Origin: Paramecium sonneborni
Lineage: Eukaryota; Ciliophora; Oligohymenophorea; Peniculida; Parameciidae
Assembly (NCBI GenBank): GCA_905182985.1
Contig: CAJJDN010000006.1
Coordinates: 338,946-402,945, forward strand
Reading direction: 5' to 3'
Length of the DNA stretch: 64,000 nt
The notes beneath the pieces are model-generated. The model searched no databases and was not told the origin of the DNA. It saw nothing but the letters and a program-made list of their open reading frames with translations. Made by a program: the position numbers and the translations under genes. Below are positions 22,765-35,471 of the stretch, piece by piece. The stretch's first letter is position 1; every line of letters begins with the position of its first letter.

Positions 22765-23742
22765 ATGAGTTAGTTAACGGAAAGTCCAAATAAATTAAAT
22801 GAATAACAATCTATACCTTAAGAGGATATTATTGATAAATCACTAAAATAGGCAACATCTTCTCCTGATAAAGAGAACTCTTAAGAATTATTTAGATTGT
22901 AGAAATAATAATTCATACAAAAAATGACCTCAGACAACTCAACTAGACGTTAAAAAAAAGTAATATATACTATTAAAAAATAAATAGAGTACAGGAGATA
23001 TTAAAGATATATTAAATGTTAATAAACTAATTGTTAATTTTGGATTAGTAATACCAGGAAATATATGTGAAGATGACATATAATTTTAAAATCTTTCAAC
23101 TGAAACAGTGATAATTAGCATATAAGTAATATGCAACAATACAGAATTTGATGATTTAGATGAATATGTTTATTCAGCTAGAAAACTTAATGGATATGAT
23201 TACAACGATCGTTTTATGTTAGCCTGTCCAGGATAAAAGTAATTCTCTATGAAGGTTGCTTTAAAAGTTCCAAACATTAAAGAATAAAAAGGACTATTTG
23301 GGACCATTATTATTACAGCATCTTATTCTAATCATTAAAAAATATAAGGATAAATAAATACTTAAATTTAAAGTTAAATTACACTTCCATAAATTGAATG
23401 TCCAAAAACATTAATGAATTGTATATTTCAATTAATAAATTAGCTACATTTAATTTACCAGTCATTCAAATGGCTTTCAAATTGGGGAAAAAATTAGATT
23501 GTAAAATTCCATTTAGGAATAATAGTTTAATTGGATTACCACTTGAAATGGAATTTCTCAATAAAAATGATAATGAAATACTAATAAATCCTCCTACATT
23601 ATCAGTTTAGGGTAATTCTTAATTCTTAGTTACAATATATATCAAAAGCAAACAAGAATAGATTATAAAGAATGTCTTAATAGTTAAAGTTAAAAATTCC
23701 AATGTTCATTTTAGTTATCCATTAATCATTAAAATATATTGA
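22765..23742 (+). CDS. Ig-fold (ASH/SPD-2-like) protein, candidate ciliary or centriolar
   Basis: Three exons with 28- and 23-nt introns give 308 residues. After a Ser/Gln-rich N-terminus of about 70 residues, the chain is built of immunoglobulin-like beta strands: LIVNFGLVIPGNICEDDIQF, TVIISIQVICNNTEF, KQFSMKVALKVPNIKEQKGL, and a second repeat LDCKIPFRNNSLIGLPLEMEF. This resembles ASH/MSP-type Ig domains of centrosomal and axonemal proteins such as SPD-2/Cep192 and Hydin. The similarity is at fold-pattern level, so the name is provisional. The gene may extend further; the sequence after its TGA has more coding-like stretches. Confidence 0.6.
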
Positions 23743-25337
23743 TTGTATTTTACTAGATTATAAATAAACTATAATTCAATCAATAAACATATAAATTATC
23801 TGTAAATCCTTTTTTGATAATAGTTTTTGATTATTATAATAATTAATAATTGTTTCTACTGTGTATTTAACAAAAAAGATAAAGAATATTTAATTTAAAT
23901 AACAAATAATTAAAGATAGAACAGAAATTAATCTTCATATGCCTTAATATATTTAAACTTCCTGTCTATGGTGATACAAAATGACATAGATGAAATGGTT
24001 ATGATCCAAGAGATTTAAAAGTCATATATATAGAATATGAAATTCTTAAACAAACAACAAAAGAAGCCAATCTCTAAGAGGATTAATTAATGGATCTGCC
24101 AATTTAGATGATGTATGAAAAGATAATAGAACTGGTTAATATTAAACTTAAATGATAACTAAAGATTTAAGAACTTTAACTATGACAAGAAATTTACCTA
24201 TGAGAAAGATAAAACTAATTATTTGTTGAATCTAGTTGTTTATTCAGCATATTTTGATCTAAAATCTATATCTTTAATAGAAAATTCAAAACCTAATTTC
24301 TTTTAAGGATAAAATTAAATTAGAATGACAGGTCGAACTCTATAAATGTATAAATAAGAAAGATTTACATGATAATATGCTGAATAGTATTATTTAAATC
24401 TAAATAAAGTATAATTATTAACTTTAAATTAAAAACTCTATAATACTCATTTTAATTAAATAAGTATTAATAATGCAAAGCAAACAAAAGAAGAATTCAA
24501 AATTGGAAGAACATAAAGTTTAACTGATGGATAAGAAGGAAAGAGCTTAATAACCAATGAATTTATTATTGATTGCTTTTAATAATTCAAAAATTCTTAT
24601 ATAGATTATAGATTAATATATAAATATTAAAAAAATAAACTAAAGTTTTAGCTTAATTTATTTTTAGTAAAAATAAATCTCTTTACACATAATTATATAA
24701 TACCTTCTGTAATAGATACATTTTCATTAGAAAACTTTATTGTTAGATTGTAGAGATAATTCAAATTCTAGTTATTAATCATTGAAAAAAATTTGATATA
24801 ACTTTTTTTTCAATTTAAGTTAAAAAATTAATGTTACAAATTTTATAAATAAATTGAAGAGCAAAAAATTAATAAAAAATTTAATTCCATATATATATTT
24901 CTTAAATAGAAATTAATTGCCGTTTAGTAATGCAAAATAATAACCTTTTATAAATCCAACGATAAAATCACATTTTTTCAAAAAACTATGTTGTAAAAGC
25001 TGATATAATGAGATGGCTAAATCTTAAAAATTTTATCAAGATTTGAAATAATTAAAACTTTAGGAATTCTTCTCTTTAGAAGAGAAGAATATATAAAATC
25101 AGAAAAGTTCATCATAAAAAATTCCTAATTGATTTTATAAAGAATTGAAATGATAGTAAAATTTTAAGATAGTTGTAAACTATATTAAATTTTAAAAAGA
25201 ATAATAATAATTAAATCTATTTGGAAAATACATTATTCAATGTATTATTTATACAAATAAAAGATTAGCAAAAATACTAATAATCATTGTTAAATAATGT
25301 TGAATAAAATACATTAATGATTAATTGATCATCTCTT
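23743..25337 (+). pseudogene. Decayed or unresolved coding-like region
   Basis: From about 23820 to 25012 the plus strand keeps protein-like composition in mostly one frame, for example IDEMVMIQEIQKSYIQN and TNYLLNLVVYSAYFDLKS, then KEEFKIGRTQSLTDGQEG, but is broken by in-frame TGA near 24110 and 24368 and has no convincing introns. It could be a degenerating gene copy, common after the whole-genome duplications of Paramecium, or extra exons of the preceding gene that I cannot splice. No family is recognised. 25013-25337 holds nothing recognisable. Confidence 0.35.
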
Positions 25338-26368
25338 TCATTGTAAAATACTCAATTCTTTTTTTAAAGTTATTTCATTATATATTGTATTCTAAAAAAT
25401 TAATTATATAATTACTTTATATAATAGTAGAGGTTCTAAATCATGGGATGTTTCAATATAACTAGAGAGAAAATTTAAAACTTCTGATCTAACTTCTTAA
25501 TCCATTCCAATATTATAAAATTGATAAGGAATTTTCCTCTCTGTTAATATTTTAGCAATTTCACAATTTTGATCAGGTTAGCCATCAATTAAGATGATAT
25601 ATTTTGAAATTAGTTAAATTTACTCTAATTTTGAAGTTTTAGTCATGAATGCCTCTTTTGGTATTAATTCAGCAAATGCCTTTTTTTCAATTAATTCTAC
25701 TGTTGCCTTATTGTTATATAATAAAATAATACATCAGCTCCTCCAATTAATTTGCCATTTACAAAAACTTAAGGAAAGGTTTGCCATTTTGAATATAGCT
25801 TTAAATAATTAACCATTAGTTTGTCAATTTCAATATCATAAAAACCAAATTAAATTCCAAATGGCTATAATTTTTAAATTAACTTTGATGTAAATCTGCA
25901 CATAGGTTTTTCAGGTGTACCTACAATAAACATCATTATAGGATTTTCTTTAATCATAGCTTCTATTTTTTTAAAATAGTATGATTATTAATTTTTGAAT
26001 TCATTTTCAAATTGTTCGAATATTTCCTATAATTTTAGTATAATTTATGCAGGTTCTATACTAAATATTTAACCATTTATTAATTAAGGATATGATGTTA
26101 TCAAAATTGATGGTAATTATTAAATCTAAATTTGAATATTAATATACATTATGACTTTTGGCTATTTACTCATCTTTACAATAAGACAATGCATATTTTT
26201 CATTATCAAGGGGTACTATTTTTAATAATTTCTCTAATCTAGTTTTATAATCATCATTGTCATAGAATACAGTTATTATTAGCTAAATCATATTATGTAA
26301 ATACATACTTTATGAAAATTAGATGATTGGAATTCATTTAAAGAATATTCTTATGTAATTGAAGTCAT
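25338..26368 (-). CDS. GLRX3: PICOT-type multidomain glutaredoxin
   Basis: Five exons (introns of 26, 22, 26 and 24 nt) encode 310 residues in the thioredoxin-Grx-Grx order of GLRX3. The N-terminal thioredoxin-like domain lacks a CxxC. The first Grx domain has the monothiol signature region MFIVGTPEKPMCRFTSKL and the GSH-binding WQTFPQVFVNGKLIGGAD. The active site, normally CGFS, reads CRFT. A second Grx-like domain (KYIILIDGQPDQNCEIAKIL) has no Cys at the active-site place. GLRX3 proteins bridge Fe-S clusters through CGFS and glutathione in cytosolic iron delivery, so the altered motif makes cluster binding uncertain. Confidence 0.85.
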
Positions 26369-26550
26369 AATTAATTTTAAAAATTTTTAATATTTAAATA
26401 GTGCAAAAAAAAGTAATGAAACCTTTCATTGATTTCAGAATAGCAATAAATCAAGTATCTTTATTTCCTTTGATTTATATTTTCGAAATTTTAATTAATC
26501 CTTTTTTATTCACTTATTTCCAAATTCTTAGAAAATTATAAATATCCAAT

Positions 26551-28353
26551 TCATCTTCCTCCAAATAATTTGGGGGCTCTTTCACTTTCTTTAGTTTATC
26601 TTCGTATAGTTTAAATTTCTATATCTAAATAAACAAGAATTACATCATATTTAATATCATAAACATTTTATGATCTCAACATATATTCAACGAAGTCTAA
26701 TTAATCTAATTCTTCTTTTTCATCTTCTTCTTTTTATTTTTGTATCTTACTTTCAATTTCTCTTTTTATTTATCTATTTGAAGTTTCTATTTCTTCTTAA
26801 GTTCTTTTTCTTTCATATATAATCTATTTAGGAATTATTAAAACACTTTTTTACTTCTCTAATTTAGGAGATTATTTAGCCATTTCTTCCTAAACTTATT
26901 TTTCAATTTCATCTTTTTATTTTTAAATAAGTTAAGCTATTTCTTTTTTTTTACTTTCTTCAATTTCTTTCTATTTCTCTTCTTCTATTTATTTAATTCT
27001 ATTTTATTAATCTTCTTTCTCTCTTTGTTATTATTCTCTCATCTTTCTTTCCTATTCAATTGAATCTAAATTTAATTACTATTATTTTTTAATAAATTAT
27101 TCTTCTGTATTATTTTCTTGGAATATATAGACAAATTCTTCTTTTTTATTTTTTTTTCTTTCGATCTCCTCTTAAATTTATTAAATTTCTAATAATTTTG
27201 CTATTTACTATTTTTCATCTTCTTTTTATAATACCATTTAATTCTATTTATATTAATTTTGTTCTTCTCTTAATTTAATTAAGAAATCTTCATTATTATT
27301 TTATTGACTTTCATTATTTGTTTTTTAGTCAAAAAGAATATCTTAAACTTCTGATTGTTACTTTTACTATGATAATATAACTGTTTCTAATTAATCACCT
27401 TAAAATATAAGTTATTATTGTATAGAGGCTTTTAACTTTTTTTTTGTTTATCGTAGTTTTTGAGTAGTTTATTTATTTATAATATATGCTTATTCATTTT
27501 TTATATTATCTAATTTAACTAAATTTTTTGATAATTATCTTCTTAAATTATTATCTAATTATTTTTCAATTTCTTCATATCTTCTTTCTTTTTTATTTAT
27601 AATTTCTTTTTCTTGTTTTTATTCTTCTAATTCTTTTTCATCTTCTTCTTCTAGATCTTATTCTTAATTTTCATTAATTTCTGATTATTATTCTTATTTT
27701 CTATCCAATATTTTATTAACTAAATCCTCAAAATTTTAATTTTTTGGTGAAATTTCATAATCATATTAATCAATTTAACTTTGATGTTAAGTACTTGCAG
27801 CTTTAATTGACTATTTTTTTTAGATTGAATTAATTAAATATTAATTTTATAGATGTGTTCCTTATTTAGAATTTGGCCTTGATTCAATAAAGAATTTTGA
27901 TTAAGTTGAAGTTTCTGAAGATAACCTTTAAATTCTTCTCCTAGTTATTGATTATTAAGTATTTTCTAAAGAATGATTGAATTTATATTTATTAAGTGCT
28001 TATTCTATTCTTTTTTAATTTTCTTTATGTTTCTACCAATTAATTTTTTCAGTCTAATTTTTTGTTAATGCTGATTATGAATGATATTAATATTACTCTC
28101 TAATTTACCTCTTATAATTATGTTTAGAATTCTATTATATAAAAAACTAAAAATTGCTTATATGATCGCTTTATCGCAATCCTATAGAATTATGTTAGCT
28201 TAAATTATGATTAATAGACAATTAACTTGGTTTTTCATTTAACTCTTTTAATTTCATAATTTTTGTATAATGATAGAAACTTTATAGTTCCTATTTTGAT
28301 TTAATAGATTTCTAAAATTATGGACTTTTATGATTAGATGTACTATCTAACAT
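26551..28353 (-). CDS. Long Glu/Lys/Gln-rich coiled-coil protein
   Basis: A single uninterrupted exon of 600 residues. The first 220 are Ser/Asn/His-rich and probably disordered; residues 220-560 are almost pure coiled coil with heptads rich in Glu, Lys and Gln (EEEDEKELEEQKQEKEIINK and many similar runs). The last 40 residues are more structured (DFVEYMLRSQNVYDIKYDV). Such proteins are common in the Paramecium cortex and basal-body network, but no specific family is recognised. The lack of introns over 1.8 kb contrasts with its neighbours. Confidence 0.8.
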
Positions 28354-28408
28354 TTATTTAATATTAATATTAATCGAAATAGTAATTATCTAAAATTATT
28401 AAAAATTA

Positions 28409-28714
28409 ATGAATTATCATAATAATATTGCTGCTGGTCTTTAACATAAAGTTGAATTAAAAAAGATTGAACCTAAAATTAAATCAATCCTTAAGAAAGC
28501 CTAAGATAATTAAAATGATTGCAAAACTAGAACTGATTGGAATGGTAATCCAATATGCAAAAACTCAAAGAAATATTCAATTAGTTTTAAATAAAACTTA
28601 TTTTAAGTCAAAGTAGTAGAGAATTGGAAGAAATATAATATATTAGATAATAGTAATTTATTATTAGAAAAAGAATAAAAAAAAGAATGTATGAACAATT
28701 GCTATTTATTTTGA
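28409..28714 (+). CDS. Small Lys-rich protein with a possible PP1-docking motif
   Basis: One exon of 101 residues. It contains KKYSISF, close to the RVxF-type docking motif of protein phosphatase 1, followed 10 residues later by VKVVENWKKYN, a pattern seen in small PP1 regulators. The four Cys are unpaired in motif terms. The assignment rests only on these short motifs, so it is tentative. Convergent with TFIIS, about 50 bp apart. Confidence 0.55.
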
Positions 28715-28767
28715 ATATAATTTGTCCTTTTGTAATAGGTTATTTATTAAATATGATATGATTGTAT

Positions 28768-29729
28768 TCAACATATTCTAAATTTATCTCCACAATTATA
28801 ACATTCAAAAAACTTAGTAGTTGGTTCATCTGATGCTCTTGTTTATTTTTCATCAACTAAATAAACTTTCTTTTAACCACATCCTTTACACATTTTACCT
28901 TCCACACCTTCCATTTCTCTTTTACTTAGGTCTTTATAAAATCCTATCTATTCAGCTTCCATCTTTTCTCTAATTATTCTACTCTATTCTTATTTAGTTT
29001 CATCATCAACCCAATCACCAGCTCTAATTTATAATTATAATACTTTAATTATGCTGCAACTATAGGATCAAATATTTTTGTAAAAATCCTATATGTTAAT
29101 TAACCATATTTATCTTTCTTTAAAAAGCCTGCTAAAATTTTTAAATCCTATTCATATGCTTTCCTAGCGCTATTTTCAGTATTTCTTTTATAATAAATTC
29201 CATTTTCCATTTTTTCTACACAATCTTTTATTATTTGATAGTCTGAATCACTTAAATCATCTTAATTTTTAAATGTTTAGATTTTAAGTATAAATAATTT
29301 GCTTAGTACTGTTAAATATTTAATACGATCAACATATGATGGTTAAGGCACTCTATAATTATAGAATAAATCAATATCAGGTAAAGATCTACTACTTTAT
29401 ATGCTATTCTGTTTTTAAACTTTGATTTCTTCAGTCTTCTCTTCTTAATTCTTCTAAATTACATTTATTTCATTTTATTTATTTTGACATAACTTTTTTA
29501 ACTTATCTTGAACTTTAGATGCTTAAATTTTAATTGTTGTAATTAAAGGTTCACTTTTATCATCTATAGTTGTTAGAGTGTGAGTACTTTTTTATATTTT
29601 TGATTTATTTACAGCTTCAAATTCAAGTGAAGCTTACTCTAATTATTTTAAGATATTAATAGTTTCTTTTGGATTTTTTTTCCAATCCACAATTTTTTTG
29701 CGCAATTCATATAATTCTTAATAATCCAT
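28768..29729 (-). CDS. Transcription elongation factor TFIIS
   Basis: Two exons with one 20-nt intron encode 313 residues. The N-terminal helical (LW-type) domain is followed by a central domain (YVDRIKYLTVLSKLF..., NSARKAYEQDLKILAGFL). The C-terminal zinc ribbon has CKGC and CYNC with the acidic hairpin region RASDEPTTKFFECYNCGDKF, equivalent to the invariant RSADEPMT loop. In TFIIS this acidic pair enters the RNA polymerase II funnel and stimulates transcript cleavage by arrested polymerase. Both acidic residues (DE) are present, so it should be active. Length is normal. Confidence 0.92.
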
Positions 29730-30009
29730 AAAATAAATTAATTTATATCAAAATCTTAATCAGAATTCTAAATTTATTCTTTTCTATTAATACTAATTAT
29801 TGTAGTTTTTTTTAATTCCATAAATGAGTTTATGTAATGCAATCTTAATATTCAATTTATAAGAATGAGATTTATTTTTTATTATACAACTTAATAGAAT
29901 TCCTCATAACTTCTAAAATAAATATTTCACAAAGCAAAATCCCCAATAATCAATATGTACATTCATTCATTTATTTAAATAAATAAAATTATTTATTTTA
30001 ATAATAACA

Positions 30010-30878
30010 ATGCTTTGTGATTAATAAACAGCAGCTAAAATTGGATAAAATTTATTTAAAGATTATATGGTAGATGGCACCTTAGATAACAATTCATGTA
30101 AAATTTTGTTGAATGTATAAAGTACATAGAATGTTAGAAGATTGCTATGCTAAATTAAATTTGCCTATGCCTCATTTAAATGATGAAGATTTATTATAAT
30201 ATGCTTAGATTTGGGATTTAAATTAAGATAATTCAATTACAGAAGATGATGTTGAAAATAATGCAAAATAATTATTATCACAAGAATTAGAAATTAATAT
30301 GTAAGCTTAAGAACTAACTGGTTATCCACCAATATAAGTAGAGTATCATAGCTACGTCGTTGAAAATATTTAATAAAAATAAGAAAGTGATTTTATTATA
30401 GTTTAAAAGGATGTTAAATAAGAAACTGGAAATTTTTCCTAAAAACCAATATCAGAATCATATATTGAAAAATATATTTTAGATAAATAAGCCCTTTAGA
30501 CTATTTCAAACTCAAAATTATAACCTTTGAGTTAATAATCAAATACTTTTGTTTATCCTTTAGAAACAGAACATAACAAATATTAGAACTACAATACACG
30601 AACTCAAAAAAAGCTTGAATTGGCAGAAAGAATTTTTAATAAATTTTAAAAAAATGGTTTCATAACACAAAATGAGGTTGAAATAATTTTAATATTAGGC
30701 TTATGCATTATTATAAGAAACTTATCAAAAGTTGAATATGCCATATTAAATAACAGAATAAGATGCTAAATCTTGGATGCTTATGGCTGACAAAGATAAA
30801 GATGGAAGAGTTAGATTATAGGATTTTCATTAAGTGCTCTTAGATAGTTTAGTGTAAGCTGGAATTAATATAAATTGA
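30010..30878 (+). CDS. EF-hand calcium-binding protein
   Basis: Three exons with 25- and 22-nt introns give 273 residues. A canonical EF-hand loop is seen at IWDLNQDNSITEDDVE and another at MADKDKDGRVRLQDF near the C-terminus, with degenerate hands preceding each (KDYMVDGTLDNNSL and NKFQKNGFITQNE). The two pairs are separated by about 120 Gln/Glu-rich residues. The layout of two EF-hand pairs joined by a long linker differs from calmodulin and centrin. It probably acts as a calcium sensor; the partner is unknown. The intron sum fits. Confidence 0.82.
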
Positions 30879-31000
30879 AGTTCGAATTTTTATTTTAAAA
30901 TTATATTGAAAACTTTTTTCACAATTAATTTCTTGTATAAAATAAATAATCATTCCATTTAATTGTAATTTTTAATATATAATATACAATTTAATAGTTA

Positions 31001-31294
31001 TGGAGCCTTCAAAATGTATTTTATCATTAATATGAAACTAAATTGGAACTGAATTTAATATTATAAAAGATTGATTTTGATCTATCGATCATTAAGGATC
31101 CATTCTATTATGAGAGAAGTCTCTTAAAACATAAACCCAAAAAATTTGATGATAAATTCATGTATCAAAAATTCTTATTAAAACATTATTAATTCTTAAA
31201 TAACTACATATCAATCCAAAAAAACAATCATCCCATAACTCTAAATCTATATTCACAATTAGAGAATTCATTCATGTCTAATAAAGAAATATGA
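31001..31294 (+). CDS. Small protein-like ORF, 5' end unresolved
   Basis: Reads about 97 residues to TGA 31292-31294, with a well-behaved sequence such as DFDLSIIKDPFYYERSLLKH and YHQYETKLELN. An ATG at 31000 is one base out of frame, so either an indel or an upstream exon is needed. Its last 67 bp overlap, on the other strand, the end of the gene at 31228-31979, so one of the two 3' ends may be wrong. No family is recognised. Confidence 0.4.
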
Positions 31295-31979
31295 GATACC
31301 CATTTTATTGTGTTTGGCTTTATTAATTTTATAATATTCAAAAACTTTAAATAAATTATCCAAAGGAATCTTATCCTCTTTAGATTAAAAATGAAATATT
31401 TATGATTTTGTATTAAAACTTAATTTAAATATATAACTTCAGTCTTTATAAGATTTTTATTCAATTATTTTTAGAGTATTGATTTTCCCTTAATCTTGTA
31501 ATTTGTTTTTTACTTTAAAATTATAATGAATTGATCTCCATCCTCTATTGTACCCTTATAAAGATATAAATAAATTTATGAGATATTTTATTTACTACTT
31601 TTATATCTTTATTATTTTATTTTTATTCCTAATATTTTAATATTTAAGTTAGGCTTATTCTTGTAATACTGAAATTTAGTTTAACTTGTTCGATTTCATC
31701 TCCTTTTAGATAACAATTAAATTTGCTTCTCTTGGTTAATAATTGCATAAATTTAAAGCAACTTTAGGATCAACCAAAATTAGATTACTTGTTTTAAATC
31801 AATCAACAATTATTACCATTTGTAATGTCTTGAATCCCTTTAAGAGTCAATGAATCTTAAAAAATATCCAAATCTGATGTATTATTCATTAGAGCTTTAG
31901 TAAAAATGAAATTCCATCCATTTTATTGATATTCTTCAATATTTACATCATTATATGTTTAATGTGAGATTATATTCAT
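31228..31979 (-). CDS. Multi-exon gene of unknown function, splice structure unresolved
   Basis: Protein-like exons occur in order on the minus strand: ATG 31979 with NDVNIEEYQQNGWNFIFTKA, then ILVDPKVALNLCNYQPREAN, then KGDEIEQVKLNFSITRISL, then KGTIEDGDQFIIILK and IFHFQSKEDKIPLDNLFKVF, ending at TGA 31228 after a 22-nt intron. The frame changes between them need five or more small introns, some of which I could not place. The beta-rich character of the middle resembles arrestin-like or similar sandwich folds, but that is weak. Confidence 0.5.
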
Positions 31980-32223
31980 TTTTATTAATAAATTATTAGA
32001 GAAATATCATATAAAATATCAGATAATATTAATATTGTGCATCAATGAAAATCAGAGAGATTCCCATTTTTATCATCATTAATTATAATATAATTATATT
32101 ATTATTAAATTTTTACTAATTTTAATTCTGCTTAAATACCCAATTCTATATATTATTTAAATTTGTGTTCAATATCTAATTTAATTAATTTGTATAAACA
32201 TATGTATTAATCAATCAAAAACC

Positions 32224-33450
32224 TCATCTCTATTTTTATTCACTATTAGTATTGCTACCATTTTTTGAAGAAGCGCTTCCAAACATTGATATAATTCCTC
32301 CAAAAAGACTATTATTCTTAGGACTCTAAATTTAGTTAGATTACTGAAGAGCAATACTTTATTATGTTCTTTACAAAAAGTTTCTATTCTTTAAATTAAT
32401 TCAATACTTTATTTATTTACATATTTTTTTTATATCTTATCCAGGACTTAATTTAAAAACTTCATCTCTACTTCTAGCTTTTACTGTTAGATAAAATGAC
32501 TGATCATCTTTAATTTTTAGATCTGTAATATCACTTGCTTTATAGACAAATCTTTAAGCAGAAGTTTCAAGCTCAAATATGTATTCTTGAAACAAATTTT
32601 ATCTTAGAATCAAAAGACATTCAATATCTAAGAATTAATTACTTAGTGTAAGTTTGTATTATAAGAATTTTTCTCTTGTTTCCTCCAATTCACTCAATAG
32701 TTAAGCAATTCTAAATTTGGAATCATCAAATCCTTTTTATATTACTTTTGTTTCTTCTTCTTTTTATTGAATTTCCTTTTCAATTGTTTTTAATTTTAAC
32801 TATAATTACATTCGTTCTGCAGTTAAATTTTTAATCTTATTTTATAGATCTTTCTCAACATCATCGAAGTTCTTTCTTAATTAAGTAATTAAAGCATTCT
32901 TATTTTCAACTTCTTTAGTAAGTTTATCAATCTAATAATCTTTGGATTTTAAATCTCTTTCTAATTCTTTATAACCAGTCTATAGAATTTACAGTTGGGC
33001 TTCATGATCATCTGTTTTCTATTTTAATTCTCTTATTATAAATATGAACTTTACTATTAAAGCTATTTTATTTATTTTGTGAAATTGTTATTATTATTTA
33101 ATGGGTCATTTTAAAGAATTGATCTAGGAGATCCGATAGAGTTTACTAGAGTATTTCTTTATTTGTCTTGAATCGTGTTAAGAGTTTAAATTTATAATTA
33201 CAAATCTCTAATCATGGAATTGTATTTTTCATCCTAAATAATGAATTCACTGTACTAAATCTGACTTTTCCTAAGTTAAGTTAATATTTTTCTATGTTAA
33301 TTCTTGCACTGTTTTTATAAATTAAGCTTTTTCCTCTCTTAAATCAATAACAGCTTTTTTTAAAGTACTAATCTTCTATTTATCACTAATCTTATTAACA
33401 CTGCCATTATCTGATTAATTGTCATTTTGACCTTATGGAAGTTTACTCAT
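32224..33450 (-). CDS. Coiled-coil protein with C-terminal conserved region
   Basis: Four exons (introns of 22, 23 and 24 nt) encode 385 residues. Residues 25-270 are coiled coil (KISTLKKAVIDLREEKAQFI, YKELERDLKSKDYQIDKLTK). Residues 270-350 form a globular region (DLKIKDDQSFYLTVKARSRD EVFKLSPGQ, split here for reading), followed by a Ser/Gly-rich end (LFGGIISMFGSAS). No family is recognised; a golgin or basal-body role is possible for such layouts. The first exon lies in the artificially duplicated segment. Confidence 0.75.
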
Positions 33451-34360
33451 TCTTAAAATGATAATAATAAATATTTTATTAAGAACAATTTTAGTAATTC
33501 AAGAATTATTATAAAATACATTTCATAAGGATTTACTCAATCTTACTTATTATTTATTTTTGAATAGTTGATTAAATATTTACATTGAGTTCTTTAAATG
33601 TATTTTTTTATAAAATTAAGTTTTTATTATATACATTATTATTTTAATTAATATATGAATAACTACACAGCATTGAGTGGAGGAACTTAATTTTAAGACA
33701 TCATTGAGGAGATTAAGAAACTTGATGTAATAATAGCTTAAGGAATTAATTAAAGGAATCAAAGATTGCATTAGAAGGAATCTGTTTAATTAGTAATTAT
33801 AATAATGAATTAGATTGACAGACAATTGGGATAATAAATAAATAATATAAATGAATTTATAAAATAAGGGAGAACAGAATTATATAAAATGAAAAATCTG
33901 TAAGAATTATATGCTGATAAAGTTCATAAAATGAAATATAAAGATAAAAAAATAAATTGGATGAATTTTAAAATAGATCTAATGAATTTGGAAGAGCATT
34001 ATAATCTAAACAAATCTTTGATATAGTATGAAAGATATAGATAATAAATAGGTTAAGACATCGACAAATAAGAATTACAGTGATAAATCTGATACTGAGA
34101 TGGTTTAAATTCAAAAAACATTGATTAAAGAACAAGATTAGATCTTGGATAATATGTTATAGACAACTGATATAATGGCAAATAATTCTAAAACTATTAA
34201 TTTAGCTTTATAAGAAGATAAGGTAATTTTAACTAAGTTAAATAACAATGTATAAAATTTGTTTTGAAATATTAGGTTGAATAAGCAACAAATGAAATAT
34301 AAGTGGCTGATTCAAAATTAAAAACATTACTTTCATACACAAATGATTGGTGTCTTTGGA
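33251..34360. repeat. Direct repeat, left copy, flanking a one-N gap
   Basis: Identical to 34362-35471 (offset 1111). It contains the start of the coiled-coil gene and most of the SNARE gene. The boundary is exactly at the N at 34361. Confidence 0.9.
33655..34360 (+). pseudogene. Truncated first copy of the SNARE gene (assembly artefact)
   Basis: Same sequence as 34766-35471, cut before its C-terminal membrane anchor by the N at 34361. Read the complete copy instead. Confidence 0.85.
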
Positions 34361-34361
34361 N
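34361..34361. other. Assembly gap (1 N)
   Basis: A single N joining two identical 1110-bp contig ends. Confidence 0.95.
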
Positions 34362-35471
34362 TGTACTAAATCTGACTTTTCCTAAGTTAAGTTAATATTT
34401 TTCTATGTTAATTCTTGCACTGTTTTTATAAATTAAGCTTTTTCCTCTCTTAAATCAATAACAGCTTTTTTTAAAGTACTAATCTTCTATTTATCACTAA
34501 TCTTATTAACACTGCCATTATCTGATTAATTGTCATTTTGACCTTATGGAAGTTTACTCATTCTTAAAATGATAATAATAAATATTTTATTAAGAACAAT
34601 TTTAGTAATTCAAGAATTATTATAAAATACATTTCATAAGGATTTACTCAATCTTACTTATTATTTATTTTTGAATAGTTGATTAAATATTTACATTGAG
34701 TTCTTTAAATGTATTTTTTTATAAAATTAAGTTTTTATTATATACATTATTATTTTAATTAATATATGAATAACTACACAGCATTGAGTGGAGGAACTTA
34801 ATTTTAAGACATCATTGAGGAGATTAAGAAACTTGATGTAATAATAGCTTAAGGAATTAATTAAAGGAATCAAAGATTGCATTAGAAGGAATCTGTTTAA
34901 TTAGTAATTATAATAATGAATTAGATTGACAGACAATTGGGATAATAAATAAATAATATAAATGAATTTATAAAATAAGGGAGAACAGAATTATATAAAA
35001 TGAAAAATCTGTAAGAATTATATGCTGATAAAGTTCATAAAATGAAATATAAAGATAAAAAAATAAATTGGATGAATTTTAAAATAGATCTAATGAATTT
35101 GGAAGAGCATTATAATCTAAACAAATCTTTGATATAGTATGAAAGATATAGATAATAAATAGGTTAAGACATCGACAAATAAGAATTACAGTGATAAATC
35201 TGATACTGAGATGGTTTAAATTCAAAAAACATTGATTAAAGAACAAGATTAGATCTTGGATAATATGTTATAGACAACTGATATAATGGCAAATAATTCT
35301 AAAACTATTAATTTAGCTTTATAAGAAGATAAGGTAATTTTAACTAAGTTAAATAACAATGTATAAAATTTGTTTTGAAATATTAGGTTGAATAAGCAAC
35401 AAATGAAATATAAGTGGCTGATTCAAAATTAAAAACATTACTTTCATACACAAATGATTGGTGTCTTTGGA
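34362..35471. repeat. Direct repeat, right copy, flanking a one-N gap
   Basis: Second copy of 33251-34360. The first 200 bp are a cut second copy of the 5' end of the minus-strand coiled-coil gene (its ATG at 34561). Confidence 0.9.

Noticed and set aside
23398..23610. ORF starting at an internal ATG (MSKNINE...)
   Set aside because: It is the second exon of the Ig-fold gene read through a 23-nt intron; the upstream exon joins in frame and no separate gene is needed.
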